Source: Gloeotrichia echinulata CP02 | GTDB lineage: Bacteria > Cyanobacteriota > Cyanobacteriia > Cyanobacteriales > Nostocaceae | Length of the DNA stretch: 64,000 nucleotides | NCBI GenBank assembly: GCA_038087035.1 | Contig: CP051187.1 | Location: 4,345,001 to 4,409,000, forward strand | Direction: 5' to 3' | Made by a program: the position numbers and the translations under genes | Notes under the pieces: generated by a model | Databases searched by the model: none | Seen by the model: only the letters and a program-made list of their open reading frames with translations | What the model was told of the DNA's origin: nothing | In this document: positions 8,464-16,201 of the stretch, piece by piece | Numbering within the stretch: the stretch's first letter is position 1 | Layout: each line of letters opens with the position of its first letter

Positions 8464-8729
8464 GGAACTCGGAAGTTCCTGTTTGGAACTGGAAAGTTCC
8501 TGTTTGGAACTCGGAAGTTCCTGTTTGGAACTCGGAAGTTCCTGTTTGGAACTGGAAAGTTCCTGTTTGGAACTGGAAAGTTCCTGTTTGGAACTGGAAA
8601 GTTCCTGTTTGGAACTGGAAAGTTCCTGTTTGGAACTGGAAAGTTCCTGTTTGGAACTGGAAAGTTCCTGTTTGGAACTGGAAAGTTCCTGTTTGGAACT
8701 GGAAAGTTCCTGTTTGGAACTGGAAACTT
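8464..8729. repeat. 21-bp minisatellite, about 12-13 units
   Basis: Head-to-tail copies of a 21-bp unit containing GGAACTGGAAAGTTCC, itself a small dyad (GGAAC/GTTCC); some units read GGAACTCGGAAGTTCC. Because 21 is a multiple of three and the unit has no stop, several frames on both strands are open over the whole array; I treat none as coding. It lies between the small helical gene and the NLR gene, in what would be the NLR leader. Confidence 0.95.
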
Positions 8730-8785
8730 GGTATTTGCAACTAAGATAAAACTCTTGTGGGGTGGGCATCTTGCCCGCCCGAATT

Positions 8786-8892
8786 ATACAATTTTGTAAT
8801 CTAGGCGGTAAGGGCACGGCGGTAAGGGCACGGCAGTGCCGTGCCCCTACATGTAACGATATAATTTTGTACCCTAGCTGAATGGGAAGCGC
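8786..8892. repeat. Dispersed repeat J (copy 1) with GC-rich palindrome
   Basis: Read on the minus strand it matches 41335-41445: an ATAGC-CTTCC-ATTCAG start, GGTACAAAATT, then the palindrome GGCACGGCACTGCCGTGCC. Here the GGTAAGGGCACGGC part is duplicated. No frame of interest. It overlaps the gap between the NLR and the helical effector gene. Confidence 0.6.
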
Positions 8893-8902
8893 TATCGCTG
8901 AG

Positions 8903-9310
8903 TTAAAAAGTCACCTGATCAGCTTCAATTTTCCCAACTTGCTTTACCGTACTGTTGTCGTAAGCATTAGCACTCATCGAAATATTGTCAGCAGGTTTGT
9001 CAGCCGACGCTTGCAAAATCTGAGCTATTTCCTCAGCCAGTGTTGTATCAGCATCCAAAATCTTCTTTAATTGCACCCGCAAACTCGCTTGTAAATCTTC
9101 ATCCTCTGGATTTTGCGCCACATCCGCCGCAGCTTCTTTCGCAGCTTCCTTAGCTTCGACTTTCAGCTGTAACTTAGCCCAAATCGCCTTTCCTTTATTC
9201 CAAACATCCTCACCGACTGTCTGTAATGCACCTTCTGCGACTTTATTCCCCACATTCAGCAGAAAGGGTAGACAGGGAGCCAGAAATTTAACGATTAAAG
9301 CTACATCCAT
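8903..9310 (-). CDS. Small helical protein, Bell-like, ending in the same amyloid-type motif as the NLR
   Basis: 135 residues. The N-terminus has a hydrophobic segment (ALIVKFLAPCLPFLLNVG, 4-21), followed by amphipathic helices with VWNKGKAIWAKL (36-47) and an Ala/Glu-rich stretch. This matches what I recall of the bacterial Bell domain, a proposed membrane-targeting cell-death domain related in design to fungal HeLo. The last 27 residues (109-135, with YDNSTVKQVGKIEAD) align with residues 12-38 of the NLR downstream at 13 of 27 positions and contain a RHIM-like Q-V-G core. Same strand and order as effector-then-NLR pairs. The family call is from memory, not from a search. Confidence 0.7.
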   Translation of the reverse strand: MDVALIVKFLAPCLPFLLNVGNKVAEGALQTVGEDVWNKGKAIWAKLQLKVEAKEAAKEAAADVAQNPEDEDLQASLRVQLKKILDADTTLAEEIAQILQASADKPADNISMSANAYDNSTVKQVGKIEADQVTF

Positions 9311-9412
9311 AATAATACGCAGTATAACATCGGTAATGTATACACAATTATGCTAGCTCACTTATAAAATAGTCACTCAAAAATTTGATATATTCTATAC
9401 CGGTTTGCATTA

Positions 9413-9540
9413 CAGCAGTTTTCAGGTATTTAGACCACACCTCGATATCTGTATTTCTTTCTTCCTTCCCTACGGGACGCTCCGCGAATGCGCCTTTGCG
9501 TGAGATATAAAAATGTGGTTCATTTACCTGCAAATCGCTG
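9413..9540. mobile_element. MITE family A, copy 1 (TA target)
   Basis: Terminal inverted repeats of about 25 bp: CAGCAGTTTTCAGGTATTTA at one end, and the complement of CAGCGATTTGCAGGTAAATG at the other. Flanked by TA at 9411-9412 and 9541-9542, as for IS630/Tc1-mariner-type elements. Other copies are at 36991-37147 and 47875-47965. The interior carries a REP-like TACGGGACGCTCCGCGAATG. Confidence 0.85.
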
Positions 9541-9578
9541 TAACACATAACCCAATCCCCATTCCCCAGAGGTAAAAA

Positions 9579-11351
9579 ATGATTAATCAATATCAAGCTG
9601 ATGTTTTAGTAGTCGGTGGTGGCACCGGTGGCACCGCTGCAGCAATCCAAGCAGCGCGACGGGGTGCGAAAACTATTTTGGTGAGCGAATTTCCTTGGTT
9701 GGGAGGAATGTTAACCTCCGCTGGGGTATCTGTCCCCGATGGTAATGAATTAGAAGCATTTCAAACCGGTTTATGGGGTGCCTTTTTACAAGAATTACGA
9801 CGGCGCCAACCGGGAGGATTAGATCACAGCTGGGTGAGCTTTTTTAGTTATGACCCGCGCATTGGTGCGGAAATTTTTGCCGATTGGGTGCAGGAATTGC
9901 CCAATCTGCAGTGGATTTCTTGCCAAGTGCCATTAGAGGTTTTCCGTGAGGGTAATTGTATAACTGGCGTCAGGTTTGCTGATTTTATTGTCAAGGCAAA
10001 AATTACTCTTGACGCCACAGAGTTAGGCGATTTATTGCCTTTAGCTGAGATTCCTTATCGCTGGGGCTGGGAATTGAAATCGGAGTGGGGAGAACCAAGC
10101 GCACCAGATGATTTTAATTCTCTCACAGAAAGATATCCCGTGCAAGCCCCTACTGGGGTGGTGTTAATGCAAGATTTTGGTGCAGAAATTGCTCCAGAAA
10201 TTCCCCAAGCGCCTAATTATGATCCGTCTTTGTTTGCTGGGGCTTGGGATGGCTATGGTCCAGAGACATTTTTAAATTATGGACGTTTACCTGGGGGTCT
10301 ATTCATGATGAATTGGCCGATTTGTGGCAATGACTACGGCGAAGGGTTAGGGCGTCTGATAGAGTCAGATTCCTCTAGAAGGGAGTTTATTCAAGAATGC
10401 CGCTGGCACAGCCAAAATTTTGCCCATTTCATCCAAAATCAGCTTGGTCGTCGCTACGGCTTGGCGCAAGATGTCTTTCCCAGTAACCAGCCTGCGTTTG
10501 GCTTGCATCCCTATTACCGAGAAAGTCGCCGGTTGGTGGGATTAACCACTATCCGCGAACAGGATATTTTGCCCATGTCTGGGGGTAGGGTTGCATCTTT
10601 GCAGCCAGATGCTGTTGCTATTGGTAACTATGCGAATGACCACCATTATCCTGGTTTCACCTGGCCACTACAACCGAAATCTATCCGTTGGGGGGGACGT
10701 TGGACGGGAACGCCCTTTACTATTCCCTATAGTAGCCTGATTCCATCTGCCACAGATGGTTTTTTGGTCTGTGAAAAGAATATATCTGTTTCCCATATTG
10801 CCAATGGAGCAACCAGATTGCAACCTGTGGTGATGGGTATAGGTCAAGCAGCGGGAATGGCGGCTGCTATGTGTGTTGAGTTGGACTGTCAGCCGAGGGA
10901 TTTACAAGCATTGGCGCTGCAAGCAGCTTTATTGCAAGATGAGCGCTCAAGAGCGGCAATTATTCCTTTATTTAATTTACTACGGAATAATTCGGGATGG
11001 CTGGACTGGCAAATGTATTACTTAAGTAATCCAGAAGCCTATCCACTGAGTGGCAATTATCCTGCTTTATCTTTGGTTACGTACGATCACTCAGATGATG
11101 ATCAAGTAATATTACGGCAATGTAAATGTTTTGTAGGGATTTTTCATCGCCAAGATCAGCAAGACTACAGATTCGTTATCACAGCCCCGGTGAGTAATCA
11201 AGGACAAACTTGGCAGCTTGTGACCTTGCGATCGCATATTGATCAACAGCTACAAGCCTATCCCCATAAGCAATTGCTCCAAATTTGGGGTCGCCCGAAT
11301 GCCTCTGGTAATTGGTTACTAGTGGAAAATCTTGAGGAATTATCGATGTGA
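9579..11351 (+). CDS. FAD-dependent oxidoreductase
   Basis: 590 residues. The N-terminus is a textbook dinucleotide-binding fold, VLVVGGGTGGTAAAIQAARRG (about 9-29), followed by the FAD-family FPWLGGMLTSAG stretch. The C-terminal half has a second FAD-contacting segment (VSHIANGATRLQPVVMGIGQAAGMAAA). It resembles the FAD_oxidored group; the substrate is unknown. The start ATG at 9579 has a GAGGT ribosome-binding site 6 bp upstream, and it begins only 36 bp after MITE A copy 1, so the promoter may be provided by or lie before the MITE. It is followed by patX on the same strand, about 100 bp away. Confidence 0.85.
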   Translation: MINQYQADVLVVGGGTGGTAAAIQAARRGAKTILVSEFPWLGGMLTSAGVSVPDGNELEAFQTGLWGAFLQELRRRQPGGLDHSWVSFFSYDPRIGAEIFADWVQELPNLQWISCQVPLEVFREGNCITGVRFADFIVKAKITLDATELGDLLPLAEIPYRWGWELKSEWGEPSAPDDFNSLTERYPVQAPTGVVLMQDFGAEIAPEIPQAPNYDPSLFAGAWDGYGPETFLNYGRLPGGLFMMNWPICGNDYGEGLGRLIESDSSRREFIQECRWHSQNFAHFIQNQLGRRYGLAQDVFPSNQPAFGLHPYYRESRRLVGLTTIREQDILPMSGGRVASLQPDAVAIGNYANDHHYPGFTWPLQPKSIRWGGRWTGTPFTIPYSSLIPSATDGFLVCEKNISVSHIANGATRLQPVVMGIGQAAGMAAAMCVELDCQPRDLQALALQAALLQDERSRAAIIPLFNLLRNNSGWLDWQMYYLSNPEAYPLSGNYPALSLVTYDHSDDDQVILRQCKCFVGIFHRQDQQDYRFVITAPVSNQGQTWQLVTLRSHIDQQLQAYPHKQLLQIWGRPNASGNWLLVENLEELSM

Positions 11352-11389
11352 TTTATTTTCAGTAAAAAACAATACTTTTTACCAAATTA

Positions 11390-11416
11390 TCCGGATGCAG
11401 TAATGAAAACTAAGTA
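11390..11416 (+). promoter_or_regulatory. Candidate DIF-type promoter of patX
   Basis: TCCGGA (11390-11395), the motif associated with HetR-dependent differentiation promoters in Anabaena, followed after 15 bp by TAAGTA as a possible -10 box, 37 bp before the patX start. Position and gene identity make it plausible; a hexamer alone is weak evidence. Confidence 0.5.
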
Positions 11417-11452
11417 GCAGTAATCTAGAGAGTTCTAAAATAGACATCTGCT

Positions 11453-11689
11453 ATGCGTGCTGCAATTTCACTTTTAGTCTCGGGTTTGGTGTTCGGCTCC
11501 TTAGCTTTGAACTGCCAAGGAATGGTCTATCGCTTTTCCAATCTGCGCCTTTCCCCCTCTGCTTCACAACAGCTGCTCTCAGTGAAACCTAAACCTAAGG
11601 CCAATCAGCCAGAAAAGCCTGCACCGCATCGCGGTAGTGGACGCAGAGAGTTAATGGAATATTACGGTAACATTCATCCTGCTGTGTAA
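11453..11689 (+). CDS. patX: PatX-type heterocyst-inhibiting peptide precursor
   Basis: 78 residues. The N-terminus is hydrophobic and signal-like (MRAAISLLVSGLVFGSLALN), then a Lys/Pro-rich linker, and near the C-terminus the pentapeptide RGSGR within PHRGSGRRELMEYYG. PatS and HetN carry the same RGSGR, which binds HetR and blocks heterocyst formation in neighbouring cells; PatX proteins have a signal peptide and an HRGSGR or HRGTGR motif. In Anabaena PCC 7120, I recall patX lying a few genes from gifA and glnA, as here. I see no clear ribosome-binding site. A strong terminator hairpin follows at 11762. Confidence 0.85.
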   Translation: MRAAISLLVSGLVFGSLALNCQGMVYRFSNLRLSPSASQQLLSVKPKPKANQPEKPAPHRGSGRRELMEYYGNIHPAV

Positions 11690-11761
11690 CAACCCCACGC
11701 TCAGTACTTCTGTAGACGCGGGATTTCTATTGTACTAAGAGATTCATAGTACAGTCAGTTG

Positions 11762-11785
11762 GGATGTTATATTTAACATCCTTTT
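11762..11785 (+). terminator. Rho-independent terminator after patX
   Basis: Perfect stem GGATGTTA/TAACATCC (11762-11781) with a short loop, followed by TTTT. It lies 73 bp past the patX stop. Confidence 0.7.
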
Positions 11786-11825
11786 ACACAGTTTCTCTAG
11801 TTGAGATATGACAGTTGATCTACTG

Positions 11826-12009
11826 ACCAAAAAAATGGGATTCAAGCCCCGTCCTTCTAGGACGGCTTTATGATAAAATTCAGGTATAGTCGCCATAGGG
11901 CATTGGGAGACTTTAAACGGACATGGAGGGATGGTAAGACCACTTGTGGCGCAACCCAGCGCGAAGTGTCAAGGAATCCTCGCTCCTTTAGGAAGAGGAG
12001 GTATGTCAA
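11826..12009 (+). mobile_element. IS605-derived element without protein genes (PATE-like), with an omega-RNA-like right end
   Basis: About 184 bp. The left part has a CCGTCCTTCTAGGACGG hairpin (11846-11862 region) of the kind seen at cyanobacterial IS200/IS605 left ends. The right part (about 11910-12009) has a pseudoknot-like segment (CCACTTGTGGCGC, then GCGCGAAGTG) and a terminal GAATCC-type hairpin (CTCC-TTTA-GGAAGAG), finishing TCAA. This is the layout of a tnpB 3' end and omega RNA, yet no tnpA or tnpB lies inside. The ends are inferred by motif, not by comparison. Confidence 0.6.
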
Positions 12010-12236
12010 AATTTCCGCATTTGCCCAGTAGTTTATCCGTAAGCTCTGTATATATAGTCCGAGTAAACCTTTGTATTTATAGGGCGAAGCATACTGCCTG
12101 TATTAACTGCATCACCAACTTTCAGTTCTATTCCCTCTGATCTCAAGGATGTCATTCAGACTATCCATTGAGGTCAAGGGCATCTAATAGTTCCAAATCA
12201 CATAGTCAAACATAGTCAGACTTATGCAATTTAGCT

Positions 12237-13520
12237 TTAAGCGACTCTACTTTCAGCATGGACACGCTTAAATAGTGGAGTTATCCGCCTTGGATGTACT
12301 ACCAGACACCCCCTATCCCTTAGAATAGACTGGAGACAGTCAAATCCTTCAGGATTACTTTTTCTGCCGATGTTGTACCCTGCGTTCACGTCGGCATGAA
12401 TCTTCAAACCATTTTTACTGATATACCACGCACGTTTGACACGTTTTCCTGAGAATACATGCTTGATCTTGTTGTTAGGTTGATAAATTGGGATGATGTC
12501 CCAATCAATCGCTGAAGCCTTACTTGTGTAAGATTCTTCTGCTACCTTAACGGTAATACCGACTCTAACTAATTTATAAGTCAGCATTTCGATAAATTTA
12601 GCATGTGGTATCTGAGTAAAATTTTGGTTTGTACGTTTACCTAAATTAAGACGTGTTTTCCATTGTTCGTTTTTCCCGATTGAGACGTGAGTTACACCAA
12701 GAGATAGAAGTTCATCCACAATCATTTTTGTGGCTTGATGTAAATATGAAGAAACAAATTGATGGCGATTACGAACGATGTTTGCAATTCGCCTTGACCG
12801 AGCTTTCCTATTGGGTAGAAAACCTCGAAACTTGGCAATCTGCTTGTTATAAAACTGGTTGGCTGATTTCAATGGTTTACCATTTACAATAATTGGTTGT
12901 ATTGCTAGATCATTGAAAACAATCGTCGCTAGATTATCTAAACCAATATCTATCGCCGCATTCAGTTCAGGATTCAAACTACAAAAAAACTCTGACAACT
13001 CGGTAATTTCATAGACTATTTCGATAACGAAGCATCCAGTTTTTGGGATAATTCGTACCTCACACAAGTCCTCAAACTTTAGTCCAGGCTTTACTGGAAT
13101 CCTGATTGGCGACATTGATGGGATAATGAAACCTTTATTAAATTCTCTTTTACCAATTGCTTGATTATTGAATTTCACTAAGTTTTTGTCATCAACATAA
13201 TTAGGTGGTTTTGGTCTACCAGTGAACTTAGTTGGTTCAAGTTTATAAGCCACTAATGCTTTGTAGTAAGCAATCCACGCATCTGCATTCTGTTTTAATA
13301 CGAGTTGAGCTACTTTTGCGCTTATTGCTTTGTAGTTCTCGTTTTGTTTGAATAAAGTGTCTAAGCTAGCTTGTGATTGAGTTCCCCATCCGTAGAAAAA
13401 ACCTTGACGCTGAGTGAATTGAGCAGTGTTGTAAAGCTGCCGAGAAATAGTGGTAATGTCACTACAATAATCAAACCAGTCATGTCCTTCTTTGATTATG
13501 TGCTTTTCTACTTGACGCAT
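12237..13520 (-). CDS. tnpB: TnpB-family protein with atypical active site
   Basis: 427 residues from the ATG at 13518-13520; the frame opens at a TTG 21 codons earlier, but MRQVEKHIIKEG matches the normal N-terminus of this TnpB group. RuvC-I Asp191 (AAIDIGLDN) and RuvC-III Asp377 (IHADVNAGYNI) are present. The usual RuvC-II Glu is replaced by Asn284 in VSIGKNEQWK, and the four-Cys zinc finger is missing. A Glu pair (328-329, VAEESYTSKAS) in a conserved-looking position may take over the role. No tnpA is nearby, so the element is non-autonomous or relies on another copy. It is followed, convergently, by the protein-less IS605 element at 11826-12009. Confidence 0.88.
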   Translation of the reverse strand: MRQVEKHIIKEGHDWFDYCSDITTISRQLYNTAQFTQRQGFFYGWGTQSQASLDTLFKQNENYKAISAKVAQLVLKQNADAWIAYYKALVAYKLEPTKFTGRPKPPNYVDDKNLVKFNNQAIGKREFNKGFIIPSMSPIRIPVKPGLKFEDLCEVRIIPKTGCFVIEIVYEITELSEFFCSLNPELNAAIDIGLDNLATIVFNDLAIQPIIVNGKPLKSANQFYNKQIAKFRGFLPNRKARSRRIANIVRNRHQFVSSYLHQATKMIVDELLSLGVTHVSIGKNEQWKTRLNLGKRTNQNFTQIPHAKFIEMLTYKLVRVGITVKVAEESYTSKASAIDWDIIPIYQPNNKIKHVFSGKRVKRAWYISKNGLKIHADVNAGYNIGRKSNPEGFDCLQSILRDRGCLVVHPRRITPLFKRVHAESRVA

Positions 13521-13765
13521 ATTTATACTGAGCGTAGTCAAAGTATTGATCAACTTTGGCAATGAAATTAGTATATCATTCAAGATCCAGTAAGATATGC
13601 TTGACTAGAAAACTTAATCAATCTGTTGGAGAATTTAAGGCTTCTACAATTTTTTCGGTTTTGCGCTTTGCCCTGATATCCTGGAGTTTAGACTAAGCTA
13701 TGCAAAACGACCCAGCAGGGCTGAGTTAATCAGAGACTTAGCGAAATTATGAATAATCTTTAGTA

Positions 13766-13993
13766 TTAAACCGCAACTGATGGCTCTTTACGTGGTCGTG
13801 TTACGGTTTTTTTTACAATCGGGCATCGGTTTTTACGGTGGCGCTTTTTTCCTGCTTCCCAACCAGGGGACTTTCCGCGAGGTTTGGGTGGAAGGGCTGG
13901 AGTACCAATCACCGCAAAAACTCCACCCATAGCTTGAGCGACTCGTCCAGGAGTCAAATTATCGAGTGACTTCTGCCAACTGTCTTTTAGACT
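13766..13993 (-). pseudogene. 3' fragment of a DDE transposase
   Basis: About 73 codons read SWQKSLDNLTPGRVAQAMGG, then PPKPRGKSPGWEAGKKRHRK and a basic tail. This resembles the C-terminus of IS701-like DDE transposases as I remember them. A stop codon closes the frame upstream at 13991-13993, and there is no catalytic domain, so it is a remnant. The break lies beside a GACTAT-rich motif (13988-14017). Confidence 0.6.
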
Positions 13994-14339
13994 ATATCTG
14001 ACTATGCTAGACTATATTTTGTTTAAAGTTTTATCATACCATTTGGGATTTGAGATTTTGGATTTTGGATTGTGAAAGAGTTATTCAATAATAGCTTTCA
14101 GTTATCGATTTGTCGCCATTATTGTTCAACTTGGTATATGACCGAGATTTTCGAGGCTAGAACAATAGCCTTCCCCTAGCTCCACTTTATTCCCTCAAAG
14201 GTTTTCTCATGCGTCGAGCATTTGATGCTCTACTCTAGGAAATATTTTTCGCTCCGGTATATATTTGGCATCCTTTGCCGATGTATGAAATAGCTTTCGC
14301 GTTAGAAAACTTGCAAAAATCAATCTACCAACTAACAGT

Positions 14340-14382
14340 TGTTGACTGTTGACTGCTAACGGTCAACAGTCAACAGTCATTC
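14340..14382. repeat. Heptad repeat hairpin (GTTGACT type)
   Basis: GTTGACTGTTGACTG faces CAGTCAACAGTCAAC across a short loop (about 14344-14379), forming a strong stem built from 7-bp units. It sits directly after the stop of the methyltransferase gene and could act as its terminator. Confidence 0.6.
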
Positions 14383-15441
14383 TCAAGCTGGTTTATGAGC
14401 GATGAAATACTTGCTCATAAAGTGGAATTCTGTCTCAATATTTTCAAAGCCTGCTTTCTCTAAACGTTCTACTAAGTTATCAGTAGTGTAATGCCTGTAG
14501 TAGGGTTCATGGTATGTTTGGGAAAAATAGTTCATAACAGGAGCAAATTCAGGTGAATCATTCAACTGAATTGAGTCACAAATAATAAACACTCCCCCTG
14601 GTTTTGTCACACGAAAACATTGCTCAATCACTGTTTGACGCACTGTCGCTGGTAACTCGTGAAAGAGGAAAACAGAAGTTACAGCATGAAAGTAGTCATC
14701 TAGGTAGGGTAACTCTTCGGCATTTGCTTGTAAAAGTTGGGGTAATTCTCCCAGAATGTGGGTTAGTAATTCATTTGCCTTTCGCAAATAAGTTGGTGAC
14801 AAATCCGTCCCAAATAGGGATGCTTGAGGTAAGGCCGACCGAATCAGCTTCAGAGTCCGCCCAGTTCCACAAGCTACATCTAGAATCCGGATTTGCCGTG
14901 GTTTAACAGACTCAAACGCTTTTATTCCTTGCTTTAGAGGAGCCAGAATACGCCTTCGCATCGCATCAGCAGACCCACCAAAGAGAATTTCCACCTGCAA
15001 GTCATATAAATTGGCTGACAAGTCGCTCAAGTAGCCATTGCTTTGGTGATGGAAGTTCTGCACGTAGTAGCTGGGATATCCATCTGTCTCGATTTCCGGT
15101 GCAAAATCTTGATATTTATTTTTTTGCTCCCGCTCCCAGATTTGAGGTAAATCTAGCCATACAAGTGGATAAAAGCTCAAAAAGTCTTCCCAAGGGTTAT
15201 CAAACAGTGAGCTATTGGGATATATACCCTGTTCAGCATCCTGCCAATCTTTTTCTAGTAGCTGATTCAGCCTTTGTTGCAGTTGGAGTACAACCTCGTT
15301 TGCGAAAGGTTTGGTATTCTGTTCAAAGGTAGGATAAATTAGGCTTCTCAGGCGCGAACTTAAAATTTTGTGAGCCAGACTAAAGTAATTTTTGCCGTGT
15401 TGAAGGGTCTGATAACTGAGCTTCGTTAAAGTGTCAGACAT
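14383..15441 (-). CDS. Class I SAM-dependent methyltransferase
   Basis: 352 residues. The N-terminal 180 residues are a helical extension without a motif I recognise. The Rossmann methyltransferase core follows, with motif I ILDVACGTGRTLKLI (about 185-199), an acidic GTDLSPTYL loop, and FRVTKPGGVFIICDS as post-motif. Methyl acceptor unknown; similar cyanobacterial proteins are annotated only as methyltransferases. Start ATG at 15439-15441. It diverges from gifA, leaving a 216-bp AT-rich gap that holds the gifA NtcA site. Confidence 0.82.
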   Translation of the reverse strand: MSDTLTKLSYQTLQHGKNYFSLAHKILSSRLRSLIYPTFEQNTKPFANEVVLQLQQRLNQLLEKDWQDAEQGIYPNSSLFDNPWEDFLSFYPLVWLDLPQIWEREQKNKYQDFAPEIETDGYPSYYVQNFHHQSNGYLSDLSANLYDLQVEILFGGSADAMRRRILAPLKQGIKAFESVKPRQIRILDVACGTGRTLKLIRSALPQASLFGTDLSPTYLRKANELLTHILGELPQLLQANAEELPYLDDYFHAVTSVFLFHELPATVRQTVIEQCFRVTKPGGVFIICDSIQLNDSPEFAPVMNYFSQTYHEPYYRHYTTDNLVERLEKAGFENIETEFHFMSKYFIAHKPA

Positions 15442-15570
15442 GAAAATAACTTAGATATTTGTGACATTAATTGCATAAATGTAAATAATTGTAACTAATT
15501 AATGATTATCAGCGATTAATTTTAAGAAACAAGTAGTCAATTATTAATTTTTGTTAAGAATTTAAATTCT

Positions 15571-15584
15571 GTAACTTAAGCTAC
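15571..15584 (+). promoter_or_regulatory. NtcA-binding site upstream of gifA
   Basis: GTA-ACTTAAGC-TAC inside a full TGTA-N8-TACA palindrome, the consensus for NtcA. It lies 74 bp before the gifA start. NtcA is known to repress gif genes when nitrogen is scarce; the position is compatible with a site overlapping the core promoter. Confidence 0.8.
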
Positions 15585-15657
15585 AGAATTTACGCTAGAT
15601 TAATTATTGAGAGAGTAAGTCAATCAAATATAACTAAAAAACTAGGGAGAACAGAGT

Positions 15658-15858
15658 ATGTCTATTCAAGAAAAATCTCGTGCAATCATGGCGCGTCAAT
15701 ATCAGCAAGTTAAGAATCGTCAACAATCAATGCTGATGCGTTCTGCACAAGAACTCGGTTTTCATGAAGAACTATCTCACTACTGGAACCCGATTCAAGG
15801 GAAGATAGATCCTACTACACGCATGATTTATGGACACAGCAACGCGACGATGAGCTAG
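15658..15858 (+). CDS. gifA: Glutamine synthetase inactivating factor IF7
   Basis: 66 residues, basic and probably disordered. The N-terminal MSIQEKSRAIMARQYQQVKN followed by RQQSML matches the IF7/GifA family as I know it from Anabaena and Synechocystis. IF7 binds and inactivates glutamine synthetase under ammonium excess. It is convergent with glnA 340 bp away, the same arrangement I recall for gifA and glnA in Anabaena PCC 7120. Strong ribosome-binding site AGGGAGAA before the ATG, and a perfect NtcA site upstream. Confidence 0.88.
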   Translation: MSIQEKSRAIMARQYQQVKNRQQSMLMRSAQELGFHEELSHYWNPIQGKIDPTTRMIYGHSNATMS

Positions 15859-15878
15859 TAGGCATCACATTTTCAGTA

Positions 15879-15904
15879 GGGGCGCAAGGCCTTACTTGCG
15901 CCCC
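15879..15904 (+). terminator. Hairpin after gifA
   Basis: GGGGCGCAAG pairs with CTTGCGCCCC around a short loop, 20 bp past the gifA stop. It is one of the dispersed GGGGCGCAAGG palindromes and is followed by AAAA rather than a T-run, so it may be a repeat acting as a barrier rather than a classical terminator. Confidence 0.45.
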
Positions 15905-16134
15905 AAAAGCGTGGTCTATTTAGCCGAAATTAGCCGAAAAACGCTGTAACAGCCTGTCTTTACGGCTATGTTTTTGTAGGGGCTTGTGTCTGTGTGAAGT
16001 ACTCCGGCAAGATCCGCTGAAGCCGGAGCTTCAAAAGAAACAACCATCATCGTTTCGCGTCTCGTTCGCCGTTGCTCTGTTGGGCGTACTCATTTTACTT
16101 CGTTGAAGGTGGGGACTTCCGTGATTCCGTTAAG

Positions 16135-16160
16135 CAAAAAAAGCCACCCTTGAGGGTGGC
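16135..16160 (-). terminator. Rho-independent terminator of glnA
   Basis: Perfect stem GCCACCCT/AGGGTGGC (16143-16160) with a 2-nt loop. Read on the minus strand it is followed by eight T residues. It lies about 40 bp past the glnA stop. Confidence 0.9.
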
Positions 16161-16201
16161 AGAACATATAGCGTCAAATACAATACTTAATTAAAGAATC
16201 A

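Noticed and set aside
8464..8729. CRISPR array
   Set aside because: Units are contiguous without unique spacers. The other arrays in the window are also pure tandem repeats.
8399..8817. Long open frames on both strands (for example repeated GTFQFQT and SSSKQEL)
   Set aside because: They come from a 21-bp tandem repeat without stops; several frames are open at once, and none has a ribosome-binding site or a protein-like composition.
11931..12140. 69-codon plus-strand frame
   Set aside because: It runs through the omega-RNA-like end of an IS605 relic.
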